A stretch of DNA of 64,000 bases from positions 2,108,001-2,172,000 of the forward strand of contig JBICHN010000011.1 in assembly GCA_043101845.1 (NCBI GenBank), written 5' to 3'. Every line of letters begins with the position of its first letter. The first letter of the stretch is position 1. Positions 8,883 through 18,050 of this stretch are shown here, in pieces. The notes under the pieces are model-generated. The model made no database searches and was not told where the DNA came from. It was given only the letters and a program-made list of their open reading frames with translations. The translations under genes were made by a program, and so were the position numbers. Origin of the DNA: JBICHN01 sp043101845 (GTDB lineage Bacteria; Planctomycetota; Phycisphaerae; Phycisphaerales; UBA5793).

Positions 8883-10460
8883 TCACGCGACGCCTCGCAC
8901 CGATTCACGAATTCGGCCGACGCCGATCAGGAAATATCCAGCGCCGAAGATGAGCAGGAACGGAATGCTCCACGCGCCGTCGGGCGTGATGAGCGCGAGC
9001 CCGACGCACGCGACCATGAGCGCGCCGAGCCCGATTTCGATGAGGCCCGCCGGAAGCGTCATCCGGTCGCGACGGACCGCCGCCGGGTCGAGCGTGCCGC
9101 GACCCTGATCGCTGTGCTTCGGCGTACGGATGAACGGGCTCGCGCGGCGCATGAGCGCCTCGATGACGGCGCGGCTGTTGCCGACGCTCATCCCGACTCC
9201 CACGGCGAGCAGCATCGGCAGTTGCGCGATGGTCCTCCACACGCTGCGTCCCTGAGCCCATTGCGCCACGACGAAGTAGGTCGACGCCGACGCCGTCGCG
9301 AGCCCGAAGATCGTGAGGCCGAAGAACCATGCCGTGGCCGACCCGCGTTCAAACGGCGCGATGCGCACGAAGAACGCCGGGAAGAAGAGCAGGCTCATCA
9401 GGATCACGAAGAGATAAATGATTGGCGAAGTGAGATGAAACCACGCTTCGATCTTGTTCGCGATCGGCGCACGGCTTCGCAGAATCGACGGCATGAGTTT
9501 GAGCGCCGTCTGAATGCTTCCCTTGTTCCAGCGATGCTGTTGCGATTGGAACGCCGCGATCGTGGGCGGCAGTTCCGCCGGTGATTCCATCGTCGGATCG
9601 TAAATGAAGCGCCATCCGCGGAGCTGAGCGCGGTACGAGAGATCGACATCTTCCGTGAGCGTGTCCGAGCGCCAACCTCCGGCGTCTTCGATACAGACGC
9701 GACGCCAGACTCCGGCGGTTCCGTTGAAGTGAATCCATCGGCCGTTGAGAAACCGTGCCGTGTGCTCGATTACGAAGTGTCCGTCGAGGAACACAGCCTG
9801 GCTCCGGGTCAGCCATGACGCGTCGCGATTGAGATGACTCCAGCGGGTCTGCACCATTCCGACTTCCGGATCGTGAAACGAAGGAAGCACGCGTCGGAGA
9901 ATGTCGGGCGGCGGGACGAAGTCAGCGTCGAAGATGACGATCAACTCGCCCGACGCCGTCGCCAGGCCATCTCGAAGGGCGCCCGCTTTGAATCCTTCAC
10001 GATGACCGCGATGTCGATACTCGATGTCGTGCCCCGCTGCGCGAAGCTCGTGACATACGCGCCGTGCAATCTCAGCGCCCTCGTCCGTCGAGTCGTCGAG
10101 AACCTGGATCTGCAGGCGATCCCTTGGGTAGTCAATCGCGCATGCGGACCGAATGACGCGTTCCGCGACCGGCGCCTCATTGAACATGGGAAGCTGGACG
10201 GTGACTCGAGGCCAATCCGTACCCTGATCCGACGCGACGACAGGTCGCTCCCGGATGACCCGACGGCCCCGGACTCCAAACTGGAAGAGTAGCCAGTACC
10301 GATGGGCGCCATAGATGGCGACCACGAAGAGCACCGCGAGATACGCGAACATGAGCGGCGCCGAGAACGGCGCGAGCGCGGTCTGACAGTCCTGAACCCA
10401 CTCGGTGGAGCCCGCGACCGCAACGAAACGAATCGTCAGAGGATCAAACTCGGACACCAC
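8883..10460 (-). CDS. Family 2 processive glycosyltransferase (cellulose synthase-like)
   Basis: The 525-residue protein is a membrane GT2. After an N-terminal helix it shows the D,D,D,QxxRW set: VLDDSTDEG, IFDADFVPP, TLTEDVDLSYR and QQHRWNKGS. Four or more C-terminal helices follow (IIYLFVILMSLLFFPAFF onward). The organisation matches glucomannan/cellulose synthase-like enzymes that polymerise and extrude a beta-linked glycan. No partner subunit (BcsB or c-di-GMP PilZ domain) is adjacent, so the product is unknown. The start is GTG with only a weak upstream AGG; two adjacent GTG codons (10460 and 10457) are possible starts. It converges on floA with 27 bases between. Confidence 0.87.
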   Translation of the reverse strand: MVSEFDPLTIRFVAVAGSTEWVQDCQTALAPFSAPLMFAYLAVLFVVAIYGAHRYWLLFQFGVRGRRVIRERPVVASDQGTDWPRVTVQLPMFNEAPVAERVIRSACAIDYPRDRLQIQVLDDSTDEGAEIARRVCHELRAAGHDIEYRHRGHREGFKAGALRDGLATASGELIVIFDADFVPPPDILRRVLPSFHDPEVGMVQTRWSHLNRDASWLTRSQAVFLDGHFVIEHTARFLNGRWIHFNGTAGVWRRVCIEDAGGWRSDTLTEDVDLSYRAQLRGWRFIYDPTMESPAELPPTIAAFQSQQHRWNKGSIQTALKLMPSILRSRAPIANKIEAWFHLTSPIIYLFVILMSLLFFPAFFVRIAPFERGSATAWFFGLTIFGLATASASTYFVVAQWAQGRSVWRTIAQLPMLLAVGVGMSVGNSRAVIEALMRRASPFIRTPKHSDQGRGTLDPAAVRRDRMTLPAGLIEIGLGALMVACVGLALITPDGAWSIPFLLIFGAGYFLIGVGRIRESVRGVA

Positions 10461-10541
10461 GAACCCACACCTGCCTTCTCAACCGTTCGTGCTTTCAATC
10501 GTCGCCGGATTCTTCCGCTCGCGGGTTCTACGGTAGACCCG

Positions 10542-11264
10542 ATGTCACTTCTGGTAGAAACCGATCCGATCCACTCGTCCGGCGATCCCTCGCTTCGCGC
10601 TCTGTACGAGCTTCGAGACGGCGAAGTTCTGTCCGACCAGCCGCCCTTCGCCGTCGTCGATCGGACGAATCCCTTCGACTGGCCGAATCCCGCCGGGCGC
10701 CTTACCCGTCTCGGACAAGCCGCGAGCCACCTCGTCATTCCGTCGGGCACGCTCGCTGACGAGCCCGGGGCTCCGGACCCGAGAAACTGGCTCGGCCCCG
10801 GTCGCCGACGGCTTGACGAGTGGCTTGACGAGGTCAGCCCGGCGATCGAACGAGATGATCTCCGCATCTGCATCGAGCCCGACTGCCGCGGGATTCTGAG
10901 CGACACGCAGTCGACCCTCAATTTCCTGCGCGAGCGAACAGACGATCGAATGGCCCTGGCGCTTCACCCGGCGAGGCTGCTGGAATCGAGTATGCTCGGC
11001 GAAGTCGAGGATCATCTCATTCGGATCTTCGATACGCTCGCGGACCGAGCCGTCATCGTGTACCTCTCTGGAATCGTGACCGGGCAGGACGAATCGGCGC
11101 CGGTTCGTCCGATTGAACTCGGATCGGGCTCGCTCGACGCCGGCACGATCCTCGAGATCGCACGCGAGCACGCCCCGGCGACGACCCGGTTCGCCTTGAT
11201 CGAGTTCAACCCCGGATCAATCGACCGCCAGTATTCGCTCATCCACGAATACGATCTGGCGTGA
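10542..11264 (+). CDS. Uncharacterised protein, possibly TIM-barrel isomerase-like
   Basis: The product has 240 residues and no signal peptide. Segments such as LRICIEPDCRGILSDTQSTLNFL, RMALALHPARLLESSM and DRAVIVYLSGI have the beta-alpha rhythm and acidic residues of sugar-phosphate-isomerase-like TIM barrels, but no diagnostic motif is complete, so this is only a suggestion. There is no Shine-Dalgarno sequence; TACGGT ends seven bases before the ATG and could be a -10 for a leaderless message. It is divergent from the glycosyltransferase and is followed by nuoC. Confidence 0.6.
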   Translation: MSLLVETDPIHSSGDPSLRALYELRDGEVLSDQPPFAVVDRTNPFDWPNPAGRLTRLGQAASHLVIPSGTLADEPGAPDPRNWLGPGRRRLDEWLDEVSPAIERDDLRICIEPDCRGILSDTQSTLNFLRERTDDRMALALHPARLLESSMLGEVEDHLIRIFDTLADRAVIVYLSGIVTGQDESAPVRPIELGSGSLDAGTILEIAREHAPATTRFALIEFNPGSIDRQYSLIHEYDLA

Positions 11265-11307
11265 TTCCGGGGCGATTCCTACGATCCCGGCCTTGCCGAG
11301 GAGTGTC

Positions 11308-11862
11308 ATGCCCAAGCCGAATCTCGATCATCCGACTCTTCCGCGCGTCAAAGCCCATTTCCCGGACGCCGGGCTCAAAGCTACGGAATTCCAGCGCCAG
11401 ACGACGCTGATCGTACCGCCCGAACACCTTCATGAGGTCATGCGGTTCCTCAAGGATGATCCGGAATCGCAGTACGACTTCCTGTCCGATGTGACCGCGG
11501 TTGACTATCTCGATTACCCGACGAAGACGCTCGGACGCTTCGCGGTCGTCTATGTGCTCAAGAGCTATCCGAATGATCGCACTTTGATCGTCAAGACCTT
11601 TCTCGATCCGAAGTTCGACACGAGCGGTATCGAGGAGGATCCCCAACTCGAGATCGACTCGGTCTGCGACATCTGGCCCGGCGCTGAGTGGCCCGAGCGC
11701 GAGGTCTATGACATGTTCGGGATTCGCTTCCGCAATCATCCCGATCTGCGGCGGATTCTCACCTGGGAGAAATACCCGGCGCATCCGCTGCGGAAGGACT
11801 ATCCGTTGCGCGGTCGGGGCGAACGAGAAACCTACAAGGTGGTCGATCGAGACGACGCCTGA
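11308..11862 (+). CDS. nuoC: NADH-quinone oxidoreductase subunit C
   Basis: This is the hydrophilic 30-kDa subunit of respiratory complex I (184 residues). It carries the family signature WPGAEWPEREVYDMFGIRFRNHPDLRRIL and the DYPLRGRGE tail. NuoC helps form the quinone-reducing module with NuoD and NuoB. No other nuo gene is adjacent; the only other complex I gene in the window is nuoI, 40 kb away. The start at 11308 has GAGGAG five bases upstream. It ends five bases from the convergent LptC/OstA-like gene. Confidence 0.93.
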   Translation: MPKPNLDHPTLPRVKAHFPDAGLKATEFQRQTTLIVPPEHLHEVMRFLKDDPESQYDFLSDVTAVDYLDYPTKTLGRFAVVYVLKSYPNDRTLIVKTFLDPKFDTSGIEEDPQLEIDSVCDIWPGAEWPEREVYDMFGIRFRNHPDLRRILTWEKYPAHPLRKDYPLRGRGERETYKVVDRDDA

Positions 11863-11867
11863 CTGCT

Positions 11868-14800
11868 TCAGCGGTCGATCTGCAGCGGCGCCCATTCCTC
11901 GACGGAGACGCTGTTCTCGTAGAGGTCCCAGATGACGCGTCCCGCTTCGATCGGATTCATCGATTCGCCGCTGTCAATGACGACTCGATTGTCCCCGTAC
12001 GCTTCGAGCAGCGCGATCATTCGATCGCGGCTGTAGACGAGACGATCGGCCTCCATCTCCCGCAATCCGGATGCGACGAAGACATTGCCCCGCGCGATGG
12101 CAGCGCGAAGGGTCATGTTCTCGCGTTGCGAGAGGGCGAGCACATCAACCCCGGCGCCGCTCGTTTCGAAGTCGGCGCTGAGTTCCTGACAGGTCAGACG
12201 CACGCGTTCGGCGTCGCCGGATGGTTGATGCGTCATGACGACATCGTCCTGCATGAACGCGGCGTTGCGCGCGCCGTCGAGCGTCAGCCGCCCAGTCCAC
12301 GAGAAGAGCGTATCGCCCTGACCCGTGAACGCGACCTCCGGCTCCGCCCGCTCGAGCCCCGGCCCTTCGCCGGAGTCGATTCGGTCGGGGGCGCGGCGAT
12401 CCATGATGAGAAGTTTGCCGTCGCCGTATCCGTCGAGCTTTTCCGTGAGGTCGAAGTACTCGATGACATTCGAGCGCAATGAGATGAGCAGCTCGACCTC
12501 GGTGCGCTCGTCGTCGTAATAGCGGGCCGCGTTGATGACCGCCGGCTCATCCCCCTCGCCGAGCGCCGTGAGCTTCCGCAGTCGCCGCGATCCCTTGAAC
12601 CAACTCGACGGGTCATCGTCCGAGGCCGCCGAAAGCTGCGGGGCTTCGTCGTTCGGCGCGTCGATCGGTCCGGACAGCTCGATGACGAGCCGGTTCGCCT
12701 CGACCGTGTCGTATTCGTTCGGCGCGGGCGATGCCTCCGCCTTCACGGTTCCACGAACATCGGCGACGCCGAGTTCGTCGACATAGGTCATCGACTCGTC
12801 CCAGCTCACGCGCACAACGATCGCGGCTCCCGATGAATCCGCGACGGCGTCCGGCTCCGGCGACTCGTCCGGCGCCGGTGGCTCGGTCAAGAACGCGCCG
12901 CCGCGATTGAGTCGTTCCTCGATCTGGCGTCGCAGTTCATCCTTGTCCGCCGGCCTGGCCCGCTGGTCCGGATCATCCTCTCGCGACGCCTGCAAGTAAG
13001 TCATCACACCGGACCCGGGTCGGTGAATGCGACCGGCCGCACGATCGACTTCGATCACCCCTGGCGTGACCACCTGAAAAGTTTCCTTGCGCACAAGCAC
13101 GGTGTCGCCATCAAGCGAGTAGAGCTCGGTCGTGAGGTCACCACTCAGGCGGTCGCCGAACGCGTGGAAATCTCCTTCGGCTTCGAGGTGAACATTGTTC
13201 ACGGCGAGGAAACGCTCAATGGCGAGATCATCCTCAGCGGCGGACGACTCGCGATCCGGCGAGCTGAACCAGGCGGTAAGCAACCCGCAATTCACGATCT
13301 TGTCCGCGTCACTCGCGCGCACCGAACCGCTCGCCTCGAGGAGGGACGGCACGGGATCGCCGTCGGCGTCCAGTTCGAAGGACACGATGAGGTCGTCGCA
13401 GCTCGCCGATCCTTCGGTCCCCTGCGCCCGCAGCGCGCCGAAGGCGTGAATCGACTCGAGCACCGGCTCGTCGCGGCCGGCGGCTTCGACGAACGCGATA
13501 TCAAGTCCGTCGCTCCGCATGGAATAGCCGGTCGGATCGTCGATGCGCACATCGCCCCGGAGTTCCACGGTGTCGATGGGGCCCATCGAATCGTCGCTTA
13601 CGCCGGGCTTGAACACGACCGACATCGACTTCGTCCAGTTCACGATGAGACCGGACGGCAGCGCGTCGCCAATTCTTTCGTCCGCTCCCGGCGCGCGTTC
13701 GCCACTCGGGCGCGTCGTTTCGTCCCAGGCGTTGAATACCCCGACCCCGGCGAAGCCGCCGCGATGGTCATTCATCGAATACACAAGGTTCTCGTACGAC
13801 CGCAGTTCGCCGTACTCGGCGAGAGCGACGGTCACCGGCCTCCCGGACGCCGGCGAGAGTTCGATTTCGCGGCCAGACTGCGAATAGTCGAGTTGCGCGC
13901 CGTGCGCTTCCACACCGCGCGCCGCGATCGTGAGCGGCGATCCCGTCATCGTCGCATGGAGATCGTCCGGCCCTCTCAGCTCCGAAGGCCGGCCCTCAAT
14001 CGGGCGCACCTCGATCGGTCCCGAACCCGCGACCACAATGTCGGTCGCCGTGGGAAAGAGCGTCGATTCGCCGGGCTGCTTCTTCGTCACGCTGGCGAAC
14101 GGCGCCGCGATGATGAGGTCGCGCCAGTTCGCCGCGGCGACCGGCCGGGCCGGTTCACCGAAGTCCTGACCGATGAGCGATTCAAATCCACCCCCGTCGA
14201 GCGAAAACTGGGCGATGAGATTCTCTCCGGCGACCCGGAGCGCGTCGTCGTCGAACCCGCGCGTAATGATCGTTTCGCCGAGCAGTTTGAGTTCGTAATA
14301 GGTTGGATCAATCACCGGCGACGACTCGCTACGATCGGGCGTCGCGTCGCGTGCGGCACGGGGCGCTACGGCTCCAGGGTCGGCCGGGGATCTCGGGATC
14401 GAGGCGGATGACGACTCGCCGTCATCGCCCGTCGACTTGATGACGATCATTTCGCGTTCGCGCAGCGTGAAGTAGGTCACCTGACCGGACTCTTCATTCA
14501 GCGTGAGCGCCATGCCGCGACCGGCGAGGTCGACGCGCTCCGACCGTACGACGAGCCGGTCGTCGGTCCAGACTTTCCCGAGCGCGCTGTCGAATCCGAG
14601 CGAGCGTGTGGTCGCTTCGATGACGGGCGTCTCGACCGTCTCGTCGAAGTCGTATGGGTCAGCCGGTCGAAAGAGCGCCAGCCGCACATTCCCCTGCACC
14701 TCCCCGGACTGCGGCCGCCGGTTCGGGGCAAAGAGTTCGCCCTCGTCCGCCGCGACGAAGAGCACTTCTTCGTCATTGAGGTAGAACCAGGCGCGGATCA

Positions 14801-15137
14801 CCTCGGCGCTGAGCCATCCATCGGGTTGAGGGTCGGTGCGTTCGAATACGAATAACCGTCGGAGCTGCCCATCCTCGACGAACGGAAGGCGCATCTCGCT
14901 GATCTCGCCGGACGCCGGCGTGAGCGAACCGAAGTCTTCGGTCAGCACGACGGGTGAGTCGCTCCCATTCGCGGTGGTCACGGGCGCCTGGATCGTCATC
15001 TCGGCATCGCCATCGTCACGCGCGGGCGTGACTTCGTCCGGCGACAGGCCGATGAGCACGACGACCATGATGACGCCGAACGCCAGCGCGGCGCCAACGA
15101 TCGCCGTGGTGCGATTCTCGAATGGGTTCATGCTCAT
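11868..15137 (-). CDS. Giant LptC/OstA-like LPS export protein
   Basis: The 1089-residue protein has an N-terminal membrane anchor (TTAIVGAALAFGVIMVVVLIGL), then an LptC-like beta-jellyroll segment around residues 170-240 (ATTRSLGFDSALGKVWTDDRLVVRSERVDLAGRGMAL). Several OstA/LptA-like repeats follow to the C-terminus, for example ELRGDVRIDDPTGYSMRSDGLDIAF, ARGNVFVASGLREMEADRLVYS and VIWDLYENSVSVEEW. LptC (about 190 residues) and LptA (about 180) carry LPS across the periplasm in proteobacteria. Here the chain is five times longer, so it may build the periplasmic bridge alone. Its ATG overlaps the kdsC stop by four bases. Confidence 0.8.
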   Translation of the reverse strand: MSMNPFENRTTAIVGAALAFGVIMVVVLIGLSPDEVTPARDDGDAEMTIQAPVTTANGSDSPVVLTEDFGSLTPASGEISEMRLPFVEDGQLRRLFVFERTDPQPDGWLSAEVIRAWFYLNDEEVLFVAADEGELFAPNRRPQSGEVQGNVRLALFRPADPYDFDETVETPVIEATTRSLGFDSALGKVWTDDRLVVRSERVDLAGRGMALTLNEESGQVTYFTLREREMIVIKSTGDDGESSSASIPRSPADPGAVAPRAARDATPDRSESSPVIDPTYYELKLLGETIITRGFDDDALRVAGENLIAQFSLDGGGFESLIGQDFGEPARPVAAANWRDLIIAAPFASVTKKQPGESTLFPTATDIVVAGSGPIEVRPIEGRPSELRGPDDLHATMTGSPLTIAARGVEAHGAQLDYSQSGREIELSPASGRPVTVALAEYGELRSYENLVYSMNDHRGGFAGVGVFNAWDETTRPSGERAPGADERIGDALPSGLIVNWTKSMSVVFKPGVSDDSMGPIDTVELRGDVRIDDPTGYSMRSDGLDIAFVEAAGRDEPVLESIHAFGALRAQGTEGSASCDDLIVSFELDADGDPVPSLLEASGSVRASDADKIVNCGLLTAWFSSPDRESSAAEDDLAIERFLAVNNVHLEAEGDFHAFGDRLSGDLTTELYSLDGDTVLVRKETFQVVTPGVIEVDRAAGRIHRPGSGVMTYLQASREDDPDQRARPADKDELRRQIEERLNRGGAFLTEPPAPDESPEPDAVADSSGAAIVVRVSWDESMTYVDELGVADVRGTVKAEASPAPNEYDTVEANRLVIELSGPIDAPNDEAPQLSAASDDDPSSWFKGSRRLRKLTALGEGDEPAVINAARYYDDERTEVELLISLRSNVIEYFDLTEKLDGYGDGKLLIMDRRAPDRIDSGEGPGLERAEPEVAFTGQGDTLFSWTGRLTLDGARNAAFMQDDVVMTHQPSGDAERVRLTCQELSADFETSGAGVDVLALSQRENMTLRAAIARGNVFVASGLREMEADRLVYSRDRMIALLEAYGDNRVVIDSGESMNPIEAGRVIWDLYENSVSVEEWAPLQIDR

Positions 15138-15706
15138 CCGCTTCTGGCTCCTGCCCGTTCTCCGGCGGAGTCGTACCGCGATACGACCGAATCCCAGGCG
15201 CCGGAGAGCCGCATCATGCGTTCAATCGCGACTCGAGCGACGGCGTCCCCGCCGCGCTCGTCCATGACCCACGCCGCCGCCTCGCGCACCTCTGGCGCCG
15301 CGTCGGCGACGGCGATCGGTACGCCGATCATCCTCAGCAACGGAAGATCCGTCAAATCATCTCCGATCGCTGCGGTGTCCCCCGCCGACACTCCGGTCTC
15401 GCTCAGAAGACGCTCGAGCGCGACGCCCTTGTCATGCGACCCCTGGATGACGAACGGAACCTCGAGTTCGGTCATCCGCGCCGTGACCGCAAGGCTCGCC
15501 CGGCCGGTGATGATCGCGAGATGACGGCCCGAACGCATCCATGCCTTCATCGCGAGTCCATCGCGCACATGGAACGATTTCGTCTCGCGGCCATCCGCGT
15601 CGAATTCAATTCGACCGTTCGTGAGTACGCCGTCGACATCAAGCACGAGCAGCCGGACGGCGGCGAGCCGGTCGTCGAGTGAGGCGATGTCGCTCCGTCG
15701 CGTCAA
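15134..15706 (-). CDS. kdsC: 3-deoxy-D-manno-octulosonate 8-phosphate phosphatase (KdsC)
   Basis: This HAD-superfamily phosphatase (190 residues) releases phosphate from Kdo-8-phosphate. It shows the HAD nucleophile motif LLVLDVDGVLTNGRI, the SFHVRDGLAMK segment, IITGRAS (motif II), HDKG and the metal-binding AIGDDLTDLPLL. A short C-terminal extension is Ala/Arg-rich. The start appears to be TTG at 15706 with GGGAG about seven bases before it; the gene lies 13 bases after kdsD and is coupled to the next gene by an ATGA overlap. Confidence 0.92.
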   Translation of the reverse strand: MTRRSDIASLDDRLAAVRLLVLDVDGVLTNGRIEFDADGRETKSFHVRDGLAMKAWMRSGRHLAIITGRASLAVTARMTELEVPFVIQGSHDKGVALERLLSETGVSAGDTAAIGDDLTDLPLLRMIGVPIAVADAAPEVREAAAWVMDERGGDAVARVAIERMMRLSGAWDSVVSRYDSAGERAGARSG

Positions 15707-15719
15707 AGTCGGCTCCCGT

Positions 15720-16748
15720 TCATTCGTCGATGATCTTCAAGGAGATCAGATCCTGCACATCCACGAGACCGACCGGCCGGCCCTCGTCGTCGACGACCGG
15801 AATCTCGTCCTGTCGATGCTCCCGAACGAGTTGCACGGTATCGCGCACGAGGCTGCTCGTGGTGAGATGACGCGGCGATCGGGTCATGACTTCGCTCATG
15901 GGACGATCGAGCGCCGCTTCATCCCGCATGACCAGGCGACGGAGGTCACCGTCGGTGAAGATCCCGACCATCCGACCCTCCGAGTTGATGACGAGCAGCG
16001 CTCCGGGCCGCCGACCGGTCTGCGCCTGGTTCAGCGCCGCGCGAACGGTCGTCGTTTCCGGAATGAGAGGAAGATTCTCGTCGACGCGGAAGCGCAGCAT
16101 CTCCGTGATCGGGCGGAGGCCGAGACCAAGCGCCCCGCCGGGATGACGCTTGCGGAAATCGTCCGCGGAGAAGCTGCGTCGACGACTCACGGCAAGCCCG
16201 ATCGCGTCGCCGAGCGCGAGCATCGCGGTCGTGCTCGCCGTCGGGGCGAGATTGTGCGGACAGGCCTCGGTGATGTCTCCGAGGTTGAGATGCACATCGG
16301 AGAGCGCGGCCAGACGGCTCGACGGATTCGAACTCATGCCGATGATCGGCATCGCGTCAGTCTTGAGCAAAGTCGCAAGCGTGACGACCTCCTCCGTGTT
16401 GCCGGAGAAGCTCAGCGCGAGCACAACATCGTTCCGGCGGATGCGACCCATGTCGCCGTGCACCGCTTCCGCGGGATGGATGAAGTGACTCGGCGCACCG
16501 ATGCTCGAAAAAGTCGCGCTGAGTTTCTGCGCGATGATTCCACTCTTGCCCATGCCGGTCGTGACGAGATGACCGGTGCATTCGTCGATGAGGCGCACGG
16601 CGGCGGCGATCTCGGCGCCGGTCATGTCGGCGACCCGAAGAATCGCGTCGGCTTCGACTCGAAGGACATGACGAACGAAGTCGAGTTCGGTCGTCGCGTC
16701 CGAATCCGGGGCGCTCGAGGATCGCCGGCTATCGGCCGTCTTGCTCAC
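15720..16748 (-). CDS. kdsD: Arabinose-5-phosphate isomerase (KdsD)
   Basis: KdsD makes D-arabinose-5-phosphate, the first dedicated step of Kdo synthesis. The protein has an SIS domain (TTGMGKSGIIAQKLSATFSSIGAPSHFIHPAEAVHGDMG, then LSFSGNTEEVV) and two C-terminal CBS domains (RFRVDENLPLIPETTTVRAAL to VDDEGRPVGLVDVQDL). The KRHPGGALG segment joining them is typical. I prefer the GTG at 16748, which has GGGAG eight bases upstream, over an ATG 11 codons earlier. It heads the kdsD-kdsC-LptC/OstA operon. Confidence 0.93.
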   Translation of the reverse strand: MSKTADSRRSSSAPDSDATTELDFVRHVLRVEADAILRVADMTGAEIAAAVRLIDECTGHLVTTGMGKSGIIAQKLSATFSSIGAPSHFIHPAEAVHGDMGRIRRNDVVLALSFSGNTEEVVTLATLLKTDAMPIIGMSSNPSSRLAALSDVHLNLGDITEACPHNLAPTASTTAMLALGDAIGLAVSRRRSFSADDFRKRHPGGALGLGLRPITEMLRFRVDENLPLIPETTTVRAALNQAQTGRRPGALLVINSEGRMVGIFTDGDLRRLVMRDEAALDRPMSEVMTRSPRHLTTSSLVRDTVQLVREHRQDEIPVVDDEGRPVGLVDVQDLISLKIIDE

Positions 16749-16864
16749 TGGTATGACTCCCGCTGGAGTGGTCCGGCCCATCGGTACGAATCAGGACTCG
16801 GCGCCGGCCGGTCGCTATCCTGTGCTTCCCGGGCGAATCGGCCCCAAGTTCGCATGCAGAGGGC

Positions 16865-17752
16865 ATGATGCTTCAGGAAGACTACACGGTCCGTCTCGAC
16901 GCCTTCCAGGGACCGCTCGATCTGCTGCTCTACCTCATTCGGCGGGCCGAGGTCGACATCACGGACATTCCGATCGCCGAGATCACCGATCAGTACCTCG
17001 AGTTTCTCAAGGGCCTGAGCCAGATCGACATCGAGCTGGCCGGCGAATTCCTCGTCGTCGCCGCCACGCTCATGGAGATCAAGAGCCGCATGCTCATGCC
17101 GCCCGATCCCATGCTCGCGCGAGCGAAGGCGAGCGAACATGATACGACCGAGGACGGCTCGGGACTCGATCGGTCCGACCCGCGATACGAACTCGTCAAG
17201 CAGCTTCTCGAGTACAAGCTCTTCCGCGAGGCGGCGGACAAGCTCGACGAGCGACGCCGCGTCTGGGAGATGCGATCGCCGACCGTGGCCGCGGGTCGAC
17301 CGAAGCTCCCCCAGCTCGAGTCCGAGGACGACGACGCGGCCATCGAGACCGACCTCGAGGACATCGGCGCCTGGGACCTGCTCGCGCTCTTTCAGCGAAT
17401 CATCGAGGCGGTCGACTTCGGGCGACTCGGCGATCACCAGGTCGAATACGACGACACGCCGATTCGCCTTCATCAGGAAGACCTGCTCGATCAGGTTCAA
17501 CGCTCGAGTGATCGTCGCCTTTCGCTCCGCGAAGCCTTCATCGGTCGATCGCGGGGGGAAGTCATCGGTCTCTTCCTCGCCACGCTCGAACTCGTGCGTG
17601 AACGCCGAGTGACCGTGCGCCAGGATCGAGTGAATGATGACATCGTGATCGAGTTGCGCGAGGAAGAGCCTGAATCGGTAAGCCCCAATGACGAACCGGC
17701 GGGGTTCGCCGCGGCCACCGATTCGGACCACGATCAGCCGTCCGCCGATTGA
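16865..17752 (+). CDS. scpA: Segregation and condensation protein A
   Basis: ScpA is the kleisin of the bacterial SMC condensin. The 295-residue protein starts with the family hallmark FQGPLDLLLYLIRRAEVDI and TDQYLEFLKG, then EFLVVAATLMEIKSRMLMP, and ends with a winged-helix region (SLREAFIGRSRGEVIGLFLATLELVRERRVTVRQ). An acidic linker (residues about 85-105 and 150-165) separates the ends. GAGGG precedes the paired ATG codons. No scpB is adjacent. It converges on the small gene at 17759 with six bases between. Confidence 0.95.
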   Translation: MMLQEDYTVRLDAFQGPLDLLLYLIRRAEVDITDIPIAEITDQYLEFLKGLSQIDIELAGEFLVVAATLMEIKSRMLMPPDPMLARAKASEHDTTEDGSGLDRSDPRYELVKQLLEYKLFREAADKLDERRRVWEMRSPTVAAGRPKLPQLESEDDDAAIETDLEDIGAWDLLALFQRIIEAVDFGRLGDHQVEYDDTPIRLHQEDLLDQVQRSSDRRLSLREAFIGRSRGEVIGLFLATLELVRERRVTVRQDRVNDDIVIELREEEPESVSPNDEPAGFAAATDSDHDQPSAD

Positions 17753-17758
17753 CCGAAC

Positions 17759-18019
17759 TCAGTCGCCGCCGCCGGTATCGACGAGTTCGTTGTCTTCGGG
17801 GACGGCCCGGTTGGGGTCGTAGGTGATCTTCGCTCCATCGACGACCCATTGAGCCGCGTCGCGTTTCTCGATGACCGACCGTTCGCCCCGGTACCCGTCG
17901 GACGCCTCGAATTCGAGCACTTGACGGATCGCATCCTGTTCGGAAATGGCCTCGACGACCCAACGGCGCTCGCGCACGATGTACTGCGGCACTCGCTCCA
18001 CGACCTCGTACTGCTTCAA
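17759..18019 (-). CDS. Small conserved-looking protein, DpnD/PcfM-like fold possible
   Basis: The 86-residue product (KQYEVVERVPQYIVRERRWVVEAISEQDAIRQVLEFE...) has the rhythm of small domains in which a strand is followed by an acidic helix ending in EAI, as in DpnD/PcfM-like proteins; this is a weak resemblance. The start is TTG at 18019 with GGAGG about eight bases upstream. It follows the MaoC gene by 31 bases on the same strand and is probably cotranscribed with it. Confidence 0.6.
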   Translation of the reverse strand: MKQYEVVERVPQYIVRERRWVVEAISEQDAIRQVLEFEASDGYRGERSVIEKRDAAQWVVDGAKITYDPNRAVPEDNELVDTGGGD

Positions 18020-18050
18020 CGGGCGACCTCCACTCCGGCCGGACTTGCCA

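Noticed and set aside
13023..14411. Long open frame (462 codons) on the plus strand
   Set aside because: It lies antisense to the LptC/OstA-like gene; its composition is the Arg/His-rich mirror expected of GC-rich antisense frames, and it has no family motif.
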